Assembly: GCF_009765835.1 (NCBI RefSeq)
Contig: NZ_LMUS01000001.1
Coordinates: 434,001 to 498,000 of the forward strand
Source: Granulicella sp. L56
GTDB taxonomy: Bacteria; Acidobacteriota; Terriglobia; Terriglobales; Acidobacteriaceae
DNA length: 64,000 nt
Reading direction: 5' to 3'
A program made the translations under genes and the position numbers. The notes below the pieces were generated by a model. That model was not told where the DNA came from. It saw nothing but the letters and a program-made list of their open reading frames with translations, and ran no database searches. Each line of letters starts with the position of its first letter. Within the stretch, counting starts at the first letter, position 1. This document shows, piece by piece, positions 33,595 to 43,564 of this stretch.

Positions 33595-34035
33595 ATGAAG
33601 CACACCCTTACTCCGCGACGTTATCTCATTTTGCTGGCTGTCATGCTTACTGCATCGGTGGGCGATACGCTGCTCTCGCGTGGCATGTCCCAGGTTGGCC
33701 CGGTCGATCTGCATCATCTCGGTCTGCTGCTGCACGCTCTTACCAACATCAATGTCATCGCCGGCATCGTTCTGCTCATCGGATTCTTCGCCAGCTACAC
33801 GACTGCACTCTCCTGGGCCGATCTCACCTTCGTCATGCCTGCCACCGCCTTTGGCTACGTGGTCATTGCGCTGCTCAGCCGCTTCTGGCTGCACGAGTAT
33901 CTGAGCCCCTACCGCTGGGCGGGCATCGTCCTGATCGTCTGCGCCGTCGGCTTTGTTGCCAACGGACCCTCCCGCACAGAGCACCCCTCCGATCACCCCG
34001 ACCTCGATCTCATGGACAGTGGTGTCGGCCGATGA
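33595..34035 (+). CDS. DMT-superfamily half-transporter A (EamA/SMR-like)
   Basis: A 146-aa protein with about four membrane segments: ILLAVMLTASVGDTLLSRGM, INVIAGIVLLIGFFASYTTA, DLTFVMPATAFGYVVIALLS and WAGIVLIVCAVGFVANG. This matches half of a drug/metabolite transporter, as in ArnE/ArnF-type undecaprenyl-sugar flippase pairs. A GTG at 33580 is in frame; ATG at 33595 is preferred. The next gene overlaps by 4 bp and supplies the second half. The substrate is unknown; hpnJ is upstream but separated by a terminator. Confidence 0.82.
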   Translation: MKHTLTPRRYLILLAVMLTASVGDTLLSRGMSQVGPVDLHHLGLLLHALTNINVIAGIVLLIGFFASYTTALSWADLTFVMPATAFGYVVIALLSRFWLHEYLSPYRWAGIVLIVCAVGFVANGPSRTEHPSDHPDLDLMDSGVGR

Positions 34036-34430
34036 CCTCCGCGCACGTCTTCCACCAATGGTCCGCCATCCTCTTTGTAGTTGTCCTTGCTATCACTGGT
34101 GAGTGCCTCATCGCCGCCGGTATGCGCCGCCTCGGCGATCTGGACTGCTTCCGCACTCGCCCAGGTCTTCTCGGCTATCTCGGCCCTGTGCGCGCTGTGC
34201 TCTCCAACCCACTCTTCCTTATCGGAGCCCTCTGCATGGCCCTCAACTTCTTCGCCATGCTTTATACCCTCTCCATCGCCCAGCTCTCCCTCGCCGCCCC
34301 CGCCATCGCCTCCCTCACCTATATTGGCAACACCGTCGCTGCGAAGCTCTTTCTGCACGAAAATGTAGATCGGCGCAGATGGCTGGCGGCGCTGTTCGTC
34401 TGCGCCGGGGTGGTTTTACTTTCGAAATAG
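34032..34430 (+). CDS. DMT-superfamily half-transporter B (EamA/SMR-like)
   Basis: A 132-aa protein with four membrane segments (SAILFVVVLAITGECLIAAG; FLIGALCMALNFFAMLYTLS; AAPAIASLTYIGNTVAAKLF; AALFVCAGVVLLSK). Its ATG overlaps the end of half A (ATGA), so the two are made together and probably form a heterodimer with antiparallel halves. A lipid-linked or small polar substrate is possible (inference). Confidence 0.82.
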   Translation: MTSAHVFHQWSAILFVVVLAITGECLIAAGMRRLGDLDCFRTRPGLLGYLGPVRAVLSNPLFLIGALCMALNFFAMLYTLSIAQLSLAAPAIASLTYIGNTVAAKLFLHENVDRRRWLAALFVCAGVVLLSK

Positions 34431-34440
34431 GAAGCCAACG

Positions 34441-35157
34441 CTAAACAGCCAGCCCGGCCAGTTCCCTTGCGCGAAGGAAGACACGGGTGAACATGGTGCT
34501 GTTCAAACGGCCTGTGTTGGTGTTGCGCAGAGATGGGTGATAGGTGGCCAAAAGATGCATTCCGTCAGGAAGAAGGTATTCCGCGCCGTGAGCGAACCGA
34601 TAGGCAGATTTACGGGCGATGATGCCCATCTGGAGAAGATAGGCGAGATAGCCGTCAAAGGCGATTTTGCCGAGGCATACGACGACACGAACGCGAGGCA
34701 GAGCATGAATTTCGTCGGCAAGATGCGTGGCGCAATTGCGGATCTCCTGGGGGAGAGGTTTATCCCCCGGCGGCGCACAGCGGACGACAGAGGCTATCCA
34801 GGCGTGGCGGAGCTTGAGGCCGTCGTCGCGGGAGATGCCGGTCGGCTGGCTCGCAAATCCTAACTCGTGGAGAACAGGGTACATAAAGGCTCCCGAACCG
34901 TCTCCTGTGAAAGGCCGTCCGGTTCGATTAGCACCATGAGCCCCGGGAGCGAGCCCCAGAATAAGAACGCGGGCACGAGAGTCCCCGAAGCCGGGAACGG
35001 GACGGGACCAGTAGATTTCGTCCTGATAGGCACGGCGGCGGGTTTCGCCGATTCCGCGGCAATAGTTGCGAAGGCGTGGACAGCGGTTGCACTTGACGAT
35101 GGAGTCGTTGACTTGCTGCAAAATCGGCGACAGGGGCTGAACTTTAGAACGGATCAC
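34441..35157 (-). CDS. Uracil-DNA glycosylase, family 5 (UDGb)
   Basis: Removes uracil and other deaminated bases from DNA. The 238-aa product has the family-5 motif GLAPGAHGANRTGRPFTGD (residues 69-87), with Ala rather than Asn/Asp after GLAPG as in UDGb, and the C-terminal TYHPSLRNTNTGR. Four Cys (23, 26, 127, 142) fit the iron-sulfur cluster of family 4/5 enzymes. The start is GTG at 35157. Typically a thermophile or actinobacterial-type repair enzyme, also common in Acidobacteria. Confidence 0.93.
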   Translation of the reverse strand: MIRSKVQPLSPILQQVNDSIVKCNRCPRLRNYCRGIGETRRRAYQDEIYWSRPVPGFGDSRARVLILGLAPGAHGANRTGRPFTGDGSGAFMYPVLHELGFASQPTGISRDDGLKLRHAWIASVVRCAPPGDKPLPQEIRNCATHLADEIHALPRVRVVVCLGKIAFDGYLAYLLQMGIIARKSAYRFAHGAEYLLPDGMHLLATYHPSLRNTNTGRLNSTMFTRVFLRARELAGLAV

Positions 35158-35258
35158 TGCATCCCATGATAGTTGCAGAACCCTCGACTGGTCATGTGAG
35201 CTTTTGTGAAACCGGCTAAGTAAGATGTTCGTTGAATAAAAAGTGAATTGGAGGTTCG

Positions 35259-36572
35259 TTGGAAGATCCCAGACTCAGCAGAATGTACGCAGCATTGTGG
35301 AGACGGAAACTCGCCGAACTCTGGCATGGTGCCTGGCAAACGGCAGTGAAACGCTCAGGCCTGCTGATTACTATCACGGTGGCCGTGCTGGTGCTGCTGG
35401 TGGCCGTCGGCTTGAAGGAGCGTGGTCGGGGGAATCTTACGAAGCTGAAGACAGAGCTTGGGGTCCCTAAGCCGGTATCGCATGAAGCCGTGGCCATACG
35501 TCCCGGCGGCCAGGATCCGGTTGTCCTGGAACATGCGCAGACGGTGGACGTGGAAGGTCCTGAGTTCGTTTCGGCGACGCTGTTGCCGGGGCGCGGCATG
35601 AATCTGCTGCAAATACAGGCCTATATTCCTCAAAAAGGAACCGTAAACCTGCTCGCTTCGCCGTCTCTGGAAGATGCCGCCAAGCAGATGACAGGAGAGG
35701 ACAAGGACGCTGATGGGCTCGCAAGCCTGTCCATGGGCGGAGCGATCGAGGCTCCGTGGGCAAACCGTATTTGGGGTTCCCCGCTGGACGGCGACACGAT
35801 TACAACCTGGCGGGGACATAGCTTCCATCTACCTGCGGAGCAAGGAGTGAGCAACGGAGGCCTGCTGCTGAAACGGCAGGCAGACACAGTGAAATCAAAT
35901 GTGATGCCGGACGGTGGTCAAGTCCAGTCAATCTATGATGCGGGAGATTTTGACGGTCACTGGATCTCGCACACCATCATTACGACTACCGTTCAACTGA
36001 ACAGCCGGGCGATCGAGATGAATGTTTCCGCCCATAATACAGGCAACGAAGCTGAGCCGGTTGGGATTGGCTGGCAGCCAAAATTCGCAATTCTGAGCGG
36101 AGACCGCAACCAGGCCACGCTGAAGCTGCCAAACGCACTTCATGTAGAAGTTACGGATCGTCGTGGTGAAATGCCTACCGGCAAACTCTTACCGGTCGAT
36201 GGCACGCCGTACGACTTTACCAAGCCTGAAGGCACCCGGCTGGGCACATTGAACCTGAATGACAGCTTTGTGCATCTGAAGCAGGGCCTGCTGGATAACG
36301 GCCCTATCGCCGAACTGAGAGACCCGAAGAGCAATTATGGGTTACGCATCACAATCTTGAGTCCAAAGATACAAGCGATCCACGTCAATGCGGCGGCGGA
36401 CAGCTCTTTTGTCTCGATTGATCCCCAATTCAACTACGACGATCCATTCGGCCAGGAATGGCCCAAGAGCGAAGACACCGGCATGGTCGTTCTGGAACCG
36501 GGGCAGACGGCGCAATGGAAGATCCGGCTGGAGATTTTTGCGCTGAACGGTAACGCTTCCCAACATATGTAG
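35259..36572 (+). CDS. Membrane-anchored aldose-epimerase-like protein
   Basis: The 437-aa protein has one membrane segment (GLLITITVAVLVLLVAVGLK, about residues 34-53) and a large outer domain that resembles galactose mutarotase/aldose 1-epimerases in layout (IWGSPLDGDTITTWRGHSFH; GEAEPVGIGWQPKFAI-like sandwich; ending VVLEPGQTAQWKIRLEIFAL). The classic catalytic His/Glu pair is not obvious to me, so activity is uncertain. The start is TTG at 35259 with GGAGG 4 bp upstream; ATG at 35283 would shorten the cytoplasmic tail. Confidence 0.7.
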   Translation: MEDPRLSRMYAALWRRKLAELWHGAWQTAVKRSGLLITITVAVLVLLVAVGLKERGRGNLTKLKTELGVPKPVSHEAVAIRPGGQDPVVLEHAQTVDVEGPEFVSATLLPGRGMNLLQIQAYIPQKGTVNLLASPSLEDAAKQMTGEDKDADGLASLSMGGAIEAPWANRIWGSPLDGDTITTWRGHSFHLPAEQGVSNGGLLLKRQADTVKSNVMPDGGQVQSIYDAGDFDGHWISHTIITTTVQLNSRAIEMNVSAHNTGNEAEPVGIGWQPKFAILSGDRNQATLKLPNALHVEVTDRRGEMPTGKLLPVDGTPYDFTKPEGTRLGTLNLNDSFVHLKQGLLDNGPIAELRDPKSNYGLRITILSPKIQAIHVNAAADSSFVSIDPQFNYDDPFGQEWPKSEDTGMVVLEPGQTAQWKIRLEIFALNGNASQHM

Positions 36573-36624
36573 GTTTGGCCAAGTCAGGGAGCCCAGCATA
36601 AGGAACTACTCGAATGGTCGAGGT

Positions 36625-36654
36625 TTGACCCTCCACAACGAAGACTCGTACAGT
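36625..36654 (+). promoter_or_regulatory. Candidate promoter of tig
   Basis: TTGACC (36625-36630), an 18-bp spacer and TACAGT (36649-36654). It is a good sigma-70-type match and lies 72 bp before the tig ATG. Confidence 0.5.
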
Positions 36655-36725
36655 AGTAAAGAGGCGTGTTCCAAGCGGTCAGCTTTTGAGCGCGCAAAAC
36701 CGTACATACAAGCACCCCGGAAGGC

Positions 36726-38150
36726 ATGGATTTGACCCCGACTGAGATGACAGAGACGAATGAGACTGCCGAGCAGCAGTCTGAACTGGCGCATACCCAC
36801 AATCATGACCACGAGCACGATCATGAACACGAGCATCAGCACGCTCCTTCGCTGAACCCGGAATTGACGCGGGAGATCGAGGTGGAAGTCGGGGCGGATG
36901 AGGTGTCGAAAGCCTTTAAGAAGGTCGTGAAGCGCTATCAGAAGCAGGCGCGTATTCCTGGTTTCCGCGCAGGCAAGGTGCCGGAGTCGCTGATCCGGTC
37001 GAAGTTCGCCAAAGAGGTCCGGCAGGAGGTTCTGGAGAGCCTGGTGTCCGAGCCTTTCCGCAAGGCGATCGACGACCAGAAGCTGCGCCCGGTGTCCGAA
37101 CCGCAACTGCTCGACATGCAGCTCTTCGACGGGCAGCCGCTGAAGTTCAAGGCTGCCTTTGAGGTTGCACCCGAGTTCGACATTGCCGGTTATGAGAGCG
37201 TTCATGTAGCCAAGCCCGAGGTTGCGCTGACCAGCGAGGAATTCGATGCAGAGCTTAGCCGGGTGTTGGATGCTCATGCGACCGTTGAACCGGTGGACGA
37301 AGACCGGGAACTCGTCAACGGCGACTGGGCCGAGATCCAGTTTCGCGGCGAAGTGAAGGACCTGGCACAGACCGTTACCGAAGACGGCGTGGCCAATGCT
37401 TCTCAACACGCGCCGATTACCGGTGAAGACGTGCTGATCGAAATCGGCGGCAAGAACACTCTGGCTGCATTCAACGATGCGCTGCGCGGTGCGAAGCCGG
37501 GGCAGGAGCTGAAGTTCGAGGTAGACTATCCGGCGGACTTTGGCGATAACCGACTTGCGGGACAGACTGTCAGCTACGACGTGACGGTGAAGGCGATCAA
37601 GCGCAAGACGTATCCCGAGCGCGATGCTGAGTTTGCCAAGCAGCTTGGAAATTATGAGAGCTGGGATGACTTTGAGAGCAAGCTGCGGGAGCACACGGCA
37701 GACCGTAAAAAGGACGCGCTTGAGAACGGTGCCAAAGACAAGATGCTCGAAGAGCTGATCGGGCGGTATCACTTCCCTGTTCCCGAATCGTTTGTGCAGC
37801 AGCAGGTGGATGCGCGGTTGGATCGCGGCCTCCGCGCTCTAGCCCAGCAGGGTATGAAGGCCGACGACATGCGCAAATTGGACTTTGGCCGTCTGCGCGC
37901 TGCCCAGCGTGATCAGGCAGTAAACGAAGTCAAGGTTTCGATGATTCTCGACAGAATCGCCGAGGCTGAGGGCGTCGTGGTGAGCGATGAGGACCTTGAT
38001 CGTGAACTGCTCATGATTTCGATTCAGTCGCGCGAGCCGCTGGAAACTCTGAGGGAGCGACTGGCAAAGGATGGCGGTCTGGACCGCATCCGCGAGCAGA
38101 TGCGCCGCGAAAAGACTGGAAGCGTGCTCTACGAGAAGCTGGCTTCGTAG
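36726..38150 (+). CDS. tig: Trigger factor with histidine-rich N-terminal extension
   Basis: Ribosome-bound chaperone and prolyl isomerase. The 474-aa protein has the ribosome-binding domain with the signature FKKVVKRYQKQARIPGFRAG KVPE (about residues 65-88), the PPIase-like domain (GDWAEIQFRGEV) and the C-terminal arms. Before the domain is a tail in which His alternates with acidic or polar residues from His23 to His39 (nine His). That tail could bind nickel, zinc or copper; known trigger factors start near the ribosome-binding domain. The ATG at 36726 is used; a Met at codon 8 keeps the tail. It heads tig-clpP-clpX-lon. Confidence 0.95.
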   Translation: MDLTPTEMTETNETAEQQSELAHTHNHDHEHDHEHEHQHAPSLNPELTREIEVEVGADEVSKAFKKVVKRYQKQARIPGFRAGKVPESLIRSKFAKEVRQEVLESLVSEPFRKAIDDQKLRPVSEPQLLDMQLFDGQPLKFKAAFEVAPEFDIAGYESVHVAKPEVALTSEEFDAELSRVLDAHATVEPVDEDRELVNGDWAEIQFRGEVKDLAQTVTEDGVANASQHAPITGEDVLIEIGGKNTLAAFNDALRGAKPGQELKFEVDYPADFGDNRLAGQTVSYDVTVKAIKRKTYPERDAEFAKQLGNYESWDDFESKLREHTADRKKDALENGAKDKMLEELIGRYHFPVPESFVQQQVDARLDRGLRALAQQGMKADDMRKLDFGRLRAAQRDQAVNEVKVSMILDRIAEAEGVVVSDEDLDRELLMISIQSREPLETLRERLAKDGGLDRIREQMRREKTGSVLYEKLAS

Positions 38151-38203
38151 ATATAAAACATAAACCAGAATTTTCTGCTAACGATTTTTAGAAAGAGAGC
38201 GCT

Positions 38204-38794
38204 ATGGGATTAGTACCGATGGTGATTGAGCAGACGAGCCGGGGCGAACGCGCCTACGATATCTACAGCCGTCTGCTGCGTGACAACATCATTTTTCTGG
38301 GCACGCCGATCGATGACAACATTGCGAATGTCATCATTGCGCAAATGCTGTTTCTGAGCGGTGAAGACCCGGAGAAGGACATTCAGCTTTACATCAATTC
38401 TCCGGGCGGATCGATTACTGCGGGGCTCGCCATCTACGACACGATGCAGTACATCAAGAACGATGTTGTGACGTTCTGCATCGGCCAGGCGGCCAGCATG
38501 GGTGCCTTTCTGCTGATGGCCGGGAAAAAAGGCAAACGATTTGCCCTGCCGAACTCGCGAATCCTGATTCACCAGCCGTCGATGGGCGGCTTGAGCGGAC
38601 AGGCCACCGATATCGACATCCATGCACGGGAGATTCTGCGGATTCGTGAGATTACGAATAAGCTGATGAGCGCCAGCACCGGCCAGACGCTGGAACGGAT
38701 CGAGCGCGACGTGGAGCGGGACTTCATCATGACGGCAGCACAGTCAAAGGAATACGGGATTATCGACGACATTATCGATAGGCCACGAACGTAA
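38204..38794 (+). CDS. clpP: ATP-dependent Clp protease proteolytic subunit
   Basis: Serine protease subunit of ClpXP/ClpAP. The 196-aa product has the triad Ser98 ([12 protein letters not shown]), His123 ([10 protein letters not shown]) and Asp173 (RDVERDFIM), and starts [20 protein letters not shown] as usual. It follows tig by 53 bp. A long hairpin after it suggests that much transcription stops before clpX. Confidence 0.98.
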   Translation: MGLVPMVIEQTSRGERAYDIYSRLLRDNIIFLGTPIDDNIANVIIAQMLFLSGEDPEKDIQLYINSPGGSITAGLAIYDTMQYIKNDVVTFCIGQAASMGAFLLMAGKKGKRFALPNSRILIHQPSMGGLSGQATDIDIHAREILRIREITNKLMSASTGQTLERIERDVERDFIMTAAQSKEYGIIDDIIDRPRT

Positions 38795-38802
38795 TCAAAA
38801 GG

Positions 38803-38849
38803 TAACGCAAGGGAGCCCGGGCCAAATGGGTCCGGGCTCCCTTGCGTTA
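38803..38849 (+). terminator. Very stable hairpin after clpP
   Basis: An 18-bp perfect stem (38803-38820 with 38832-38849) around an 11-base loop, GC-rich in the middle, followed by TCACC instead of a T-run. It separates clpP from clpX and can lower or end read-through. Confidence 0.75.
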
Positions 38850-38965
38850 TCACCAATTCGGTGTACAGCGGCAGGCACCCCTATCTACGGTTTACAAGAT
38901 GAAACGGGTGTAAACTTCTGCTTATACCTTTGCACTGCACGGATTACCCAGGAGTTGCCGCACTT

Positions 38966-40252
38966 ATGAAAACGTCACGAGGCACAGACGAATCTCTTCG
39001 CTGCTCTTTCTGCCACAAGTCGCAGGACGCTGTTGCCAAGCTCATCTCCTCTCCATCGGACTATCCGCGAGCTTATATCTGCGACGAGTGCGTTGCTGTG
39101 TGCAACTCCATCCTCGAAGACGACCGTACGGAGGCGCAGCCCGGTGCAGCGCCTGCCCACCTGCCTAAGCCGCAAGAGGTCAAGGCGTTTCTGGATGAGT
39201 ACGTTATCGGTCAGGACCAGACGAAGAAGAAGCTGGCGGTCGCGGTCTATAACCACTACAAACGGATTCAGATGAACAAGACTCGCGGCAACGATGTCGA
39301 GCTGGCGAAGTCGAACATTCTGCTGGTTGGCCCGACGGGATCGGGCAAGACGCTGCTGGCGCACACGCTGGCTAAGATGCTGGACGTTCCCTTCGCAATC
39401 GTCGATGCGACCACTCTGACCGAAGCCGGATATGTTGGCGAGGATGTCGAAAATATTATTTTGAAGTTGTTGCAGGCAGCCGAAGGAGATGTGGCGCGCG
39501 CCCAGAGCGGCATCATCTACATCGATGAGATTGACAAGATCGGACGCAAGGACGAGAACCCATCGATTACACGCGATGTCTCCGGCGAAGGGGTTCAGCA
39601 GGCGCTCTTGAAGATTCTGGAAGGAACGGTCGCCAATGTTCCGCCACAGGGCGGCCGCAAGCATCCGCACCAGGAATTTACGGCTGTCGATACCACGAAC
39701 ATCCTTTTCATCTGCGGCGGAGCTTTTGTCGGCCTCGAAAAAGTGATCGGACGCCGCATTGGCAAGAAGGCTCTGGGATTCAAGGCAGTCGTTGACCCGG
39801 AGGCCAAAGAAGACGAAGTGACGCCAATTCGCGCCCAACGCGATGCCGAGTTGCTGCGGCAGGCGCAGCCTCAGGACCTGTTGAAGTATGGACTGATTCC
39901 TGAGTTTGTAGGGCGGTTGCCGGTCATGGGAGTTCTCGACGAGTTGGATGAGGCTGCGTTGATCGACATCTTGACGAAGCCGCGCAATGCCATCCTGAAG
40001 CAATACACGAAGCTGTTCGATTTCGAAGGCGTAAAGGTCACCTTCACGGATGAGGCCGCACGCGAGATTGCGCGCGAGGCCTTGCAGCGCAAGGTAGGCG
40101 CCCGTGGCCTGCGCATGATTCTCGAAGAACTGATGCTCGATCTGATGTACTTCGTCCCGGGCAACAAGAAGGTCAAGGAGTTGTCCATCACGGCGGAGAT
40201 GGTGAAGAAGCACAGTTTGACGTTGCCGATGTTGTTGGAAAAAGCCGGATAA
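38966..40252 (+). CDS. clpX: ClpX AAA+ unfoldase
   Basis: ATPase that feeds tagged proteins into ClpP. The 428-aa product has the N-terminal zinc domain ([12 protein letters not shown], then [14 protein letters not shown]: four Cys), Walker A ([20 protein letters not shown]), Walker B ([14 protein letters not shown]), pore and sensor motifs and the C-terminal [21 protein letters not shown] take the ATG at 38966 ([10 protein letters not shown]); an upstream Met adds 12 unrelated residues. It has its own upstream region after the clpP hairpin. Confidence 0.97.
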   Translation: MKTSRGTDESLRCSFCHKSQDAVAKLISSPSDYPRAYICDECVAVCNSILEDDRTEAQPGAAPAHLPKPQEVKAFLDEYVIGQDQTKKKLAVAVYNHYKRIQMNKTRGNDVELAKSNILLVGPTGSGKTLLAHTLAKMLDVPFAIVDATTLTEAGYVGEDVENIILKLLQAAEGDVARAQSGIIYIDEIDKIGRKDENPSITRDVSGEGVQQALLKILEGTVANVPPQGGRKHPHQEFTAVDTTNILFICGGAFVGLEKVIGRRIGKKALGFKAVVDPEAKEDEVTPIRAQRDAELLRQAQPQDLLKYGLIPEFVGRLPVMGVLDELDEAALIDILTKPRNAILKQYTKLFDFEGVKVTFTDEAAREIAREALQRKVGARGLRMILEELMLDLMYFVPGNKKVKELSITAEMVKKHSLTLPMLLEKAG

Positions 40253-40437
40253 GACTAATGCGCAGGATCAGTTAGCTCCAGCACATCAGTTTGTCTGCTT
40301 TCGGGAAAATGGGTGATATGTAATTTTCCACTTTTTCGGATGTATTTAAATGTCTTGTCCGGAGCCGTTTACAATCACTCAAAGCCGTTAGCGCGTTTGC
40401 ACCGTTGCGCACGGACGGACGTCTAATAGGGAGCATG

Positions 40438-42861
40438 ATGACTAATTCAACCAAAGAGACGTTGAGCGGCGAAGTACGCAAGCTGCCCATGATGCCTATT
40501 CGCGACATGGTCATCTTCCCGCACATGATGACTCCGTTTGTCGTGGGTCGCGAATCCAGCGTACGAGCGCTCGAAGAAGCGCTCTCGGGTGACCGGAAGA
40601 TCTTCCTGGCGACCCAGCATGACGCCTCTATCGATGAGCCCAGTATCGATGATATCTACGAGACGGGCACCATCGGCAATATCGTCCAGAGCGTCAAGAT
40701 GCCTGACGGAAACATCAAAGTGCTTGTAGAAGGAATCGAGCGGGCGCGAGCGACTGCAATCAACGATAACGACGGATTTTTTGTCGCGACCGTACGCACC
40801 GGCCAGACGCACCTGGAGCTGACACCTCAGGTTGAGCAATTGATGCAACGGGTTCATACCCTGTTCGAGCAGTATGTGAAGCTGCAGCAGTCCCTGAACT
40901 ACGAGACGATGGCTGCAAGCGTCCGTGCCGATGAACCGGCAAAGCTGGCCGATACGATTGCCGCGAACCTGCAACTATCCATCGAAGAGAAGCAACAGTT
41001 GTTGGAAGTGTTTGATCCGGAGATGCGTCTTTCGCGGGTCGCGGACGTTCTAGATCTTGCTATCGAGAAGTTGAACATGGACCGCACCATCCAGTCTCGC
41101 GTTAAACGGCAGATGGAGAAGGCGCAAAAAGAGTATTACCTCAACGAGAAGATCAAGGCGATTCAGAAAGAGCTTGGCCGGGGAGAAAAGTCCGAGTTCG
41201 ACGAACTGAAGAAGAAGATTGAAGCGGCAGGCATGCCGAAGGATGTCCTCGAAAAATCGCTTCTGGAGTTGAAGAAGCTTGAGGCGATGCCGCCGATGTC
41301 GGCTGAATCTACCGTCTCGCGCAACTATCTTGACTGGCTGCTTGCAGTGCCATGGAAGAAGCGTTCCAAGGAGATTCGCTCGATTGAACACGCCGAGCAG
41401 ATCCTGAACGAAGACCATTATGGACTGGAAAAAATCAAGGAGCGGATCCTCGAATTTCTGGCTGTGCGACAGTTGGTGAAGAATCCGAAGGGCTCGATCC
41501 TGTGCTTTGTTGGACCTCCTGGCGTGGGCAAGACTTCTCTCGGAATGTCGATTGCCAAGGCCACAGGACGCAAGTTCGTGCGCATGTCGCTTGGCGGCGT
41601 TCGAGACGAAGCTGAGATTCGAGGCCACAGGCGTACCTATATCGGGGCGCTGCCGGGCCAGATTATTCAGTCGATGAAAAAGGCCGGAACCAAGAACCCG
41701 GTATTCATGCTGGATGAGATCGACAAGATGGCATCGGACTTTCGCGGCGATCCGGCCAGTGCCCTGCTTGAAGTTTTGGACCCTGAACAGAATGCCTCCT
41801 TTCAGGATCACTATCTCGACGTGGAGTATGACCTGTCACAGGTGCTCTTCGTCGCGACGGCTAACGTGCTGCACACGATTCCGGGGCCATTACAGGACCG
41901 CATGGAAATTCTGCGGTTGCATGGCTATACCGAACTCGAAAAGCTGGAAATCGGCAAGCAATATCTGGTCAAAAAGCAGCGCGAGGGCACGGGTTTAACT
42001 GAAAGCCAGGTCACCTTTGAAGATGATGCTCTGCGGCAGATCATTCGTGGATACACTCGCGAGGCAGGCGTGCGAAATCTCGAGCGCGAGATCGGCAATG
42101 TGTGCCGCAAGATTGCACGTCGCGTTGTAAAGAATGGCGCCAAGCATCAGGAGACCGTGACTGGGGAGAATATCGGCGAGATTCTAGGCGTGGCGAAGTT
42201 CCGCGACTCTCAGGTCCATGAAAAGAGCGAGGTCGGCCTAGTAACCGGTCTTGCCTGGACTGAGATGGGCGGCACGATTCTGCAGACTGAAGTGCAAGTG
42301 CTGGACGGCAAGGGTAAGATGACGGCGACCGGGCAGCTTGGCGATGTCATGCAGGAGTCGGCGCAGGCCGCATTGAGTTACATACGGTCAAGGGCAAATC
42401 ATCTTGGGTTGGCGAAAGACTTCTACCGGAACGTCGATATTCACGTCCATGTCCCTGAAGGCGCGATTCCCAAGGATGGGCCATCGGCAGGCATCACTCT
42501 CGCTACTGGACTGGCTAGCGCGTTGACCAAGATCAAGGTGCGACGCGATATCGCCATGACAGGTGAGATCACGCTGCGCGGCAAGGTACTTCCAATTGGT
42601 GGCCTTAAAGAGAAGCTATTGGCAGCACACAGGGCAGGTATCTTTGAGGCGATCCTACCGGAAGACAACCGCAAAGATCTGGCCGATTTGCCTGAGTTGC
42701 TGAAGACCTCGATGAAGCTCCATTTTGTTGAAGAGATGGATCAGGTGCTCCAGATAGCTCTTGAAGAAAAACTCCCCGAGTTACAGGAAGAGACGCCGAG
42801 CGGTCTGGGAGCTGTGCTGCCGCCAAGCATTGATGCTCCGCAGCCCGCTGCACATCAATAG
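40438..42861 (+). CDS. lon: ATP-dependent protease Lon
   Basis: Cytoplasmic AAA+ protease. The 807-aa product has the substrate-binding N-domain ([20 protein letters not shown]), Walker A ([20 protein letters not shown]), Walker B ([10 protein letters not shown]) and the protease domain with catalytic Ser683 ([10 protein letters not shown]) and Lys726 in [14 protein letters not shown] codons stand at 40435 and 40438; GGAG sits 4 bases before the second. It closes tig-clpP-clpX-lon and has a strong terminator. Confidence 0.97.
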   Translation: MTNSTKETLSGEVRKLPMMPIRDMVIFPHMMTPFVVGRESSVRALEEALSGDRKIFLATQHDASIDEPSIDDIYETGTIGNIVQSVKMPDGNIKVLVEGIERARATAINDNDGFFVATVRTGQTHLELTPQVEQLMQRVHTLFEQYVKLQQSLNYETMAASVRADEPAKLADTIAANLQLSIEEKQQLLEVFDPEMRLSRVADVLDLAIEKLNMDRTIQSRVKRQMEKAQKEYYLNEKIKAIQKELGRGEKSEFDELKKKIEAAGMPKDVLEKSLLELKKLEAMPPMSAESTVSRNYLDWLLAVPWKKRSKEIRSIEHAEQILNEDHYGLEKIKERILEFLAVRQLVKNPKGSILCFVGPPGVGKTSLGMSIAKATGRKFVRMSLGGVRDEAEIRGHRRTYIGALPGQIIQSMKKAGTKNPVFMLDEIDKMASDFRGDPASALLEVLDPEQNASFQDHYLDVEYDLSQVLFVATANVLHTIPGPLQDRMEILRLHGYTELEKLEIGKQYLVKKQREGTGLTESQVTFEDDALRQIIRGYTREAGVRNLEREIGNVCRKIARRVVKNGAKHQETVTGENIGEILGVAKFRDSQVHEKSEVGLVTGLAWTEMGGTILQTEVQVLDGKGKMTATGQLGDVMQESAQAALSYIRSRANHLGLAKDFYRNVDIHVHVPEGAIPKDGPSAGITLATGLASALTKIKVRRDIAMTGEITLRGKVLPIGGLKEKLLAAHRAGIFEAILPEDNRKDLADLPELLKTSMKLHFVEEMDQVLQIALEEKLPELQEETPSGLGAVLPPSIDAPQPAAHQ

Positions 42862-42880
42862 AAGACAATGCTGTGAAGAT

Positions 42881-42907
42881 AAGGCCGAGCCAACCAGGCT
42901 CGGCCTT
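42881..42907 (+). terminator. Terminator of lon
   Basis: AAGGCCGAGCC, loop AACCA, GGCTCGGCCTT, an 11-bp perfect stem followed by TATC. It lies 20 bp after the lon stop. Confidence 0.85.
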
Positions 42908-42932
42908 TATCTTTGTGACTGATGAATCCAGT

Positions 42933-43082
42933 TCAAGCCGATCGCTTACCCGTGACGAAGTGCATGATGAAAGAGATGACAGCGAAGACGATAAGCAGGT
43001 GAATCAGGAAGCTGCTTATGTGCAGGACGAAGAATCCGCCCAGCCATAGAATAATCAGCACCACGGCCAATATGAGAAACAT
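42933..43082 (-). CDS. Small membrane protein (DUF5670/Lmo0937-like)
   Basis: A 49-aa protein, MFLILAVVLIILWLGGFFVL, then HISSFLIHLLIVFAVISFIM and a short basic tail (TGKRSA). Two membrane segments joined by HISS fit a small family of unknown function found in many bacteria, often stress-linked. It stands alone between lon and moaD in a 421-bp gap. ATG at 43082 with AAGAAAGAAGGGC upstream (GAAGG-like Shine-Dalgarno). Confidence 0.72.
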   Translation of the reverse strand: MFLILAVVLIILWLGGFFVLHISSFLIHLLIVFAVISFIMHFVTGKRSA

Positions 43083-43208
43083 TTAGAGCCCTTCTTTCTT
43101 CTTTGATGTATCGCGTCAGGCGCGAAACTTACAAGTGATAAGAGCCGCGAGAGGCCGCATTCGTTGTATCTATAGCGAAGAATATGAAGTGACCCACTTG
43201 GGGGCTAT

Positions 43209-43252
43209 AAAAGGATAGGGCAGCCAGAAGTCTCTGACTGCCCTATCCTTTT
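43209..43252 (-). terminator. Terminator after the moaD-like gene
   Basis: AAAAGGATAGGGCAG pairs with CTGCCCTATCCTTTT, a 15-bp stem with T-runs on both strands. It lies 31 bp past the moaD-like stop and probably ends the thrC-moaD operon. Confidence 0.85.
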
Positions 43253-43282
43253 TACATCGTTAGCGTTGAATCGTGATTTTCT

Positions 43283-43564
43283 TTAGAAGGTGCCACCGGC
43301 GATCGAAGGAATCAGCATCACCTCATCGCCATCCTGAAACGAGTAGGCCTCGCCACCGAGAAAACGGATGTCTTCGTCGTTGACATAGATGTTGATGAAG
43401 CGGCGGAGCTTACCGTCATCATCTTTAATCTGGGTACCGAGAGCAGGAAATGTCTGGTCAATATCGGCGATAAGACCGGGCAGATTCTGCGCAGCGGAGT
43501 CGAACTGTTTGCGGCCATCGGTATGGCGGGTGAAGGCAGCGGGAAGAGTTACTTTAATTGCCAT
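43283..43564 (-). CDS. MoaD/ThiS-family sulfur-carrier protein with GGTF end
   Basis: A 93-aa beta-grasp protein: IKVTLPAAFTRHTDGRKQFD, LPGLIADIDQTFPALGTQIK, RRFINIYVNDEDIRFLGGEA, DGDEVMLIPSIAGGTF. Carriers of this fold end in Gly-Gly, which is adenylated and made into a thiocarboxylate. Here two residues (Thr-Phe) follow the Gly-Gly, so a peptidase would have to trim it, as in HcyS or QbsE-type systems. No JAMM peptidase or E1-like gene is in the window. The ATG at 43564 is inside the thrC-like gene (11-bp overlap), and a SAM riboswitch leads the operon. CysO-like or HcyS-like function is inference. Confidence 0.88.
   Translation of the reverse strand: MAIKVTLPAAFTRHTDGRKQFDSAAQNLPGLIADIDQTFPALGTQIKDDDGKLRRFINIYVNDEDIRFLGGEAYSFQDGDEVMLIPSIAGGTF

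Noticed and set aside
38975..40213. Long open frame opposite clpX
   Set aside because: Antisense shadow of clpX; rich in Leu, Gln and Arg with no domain.
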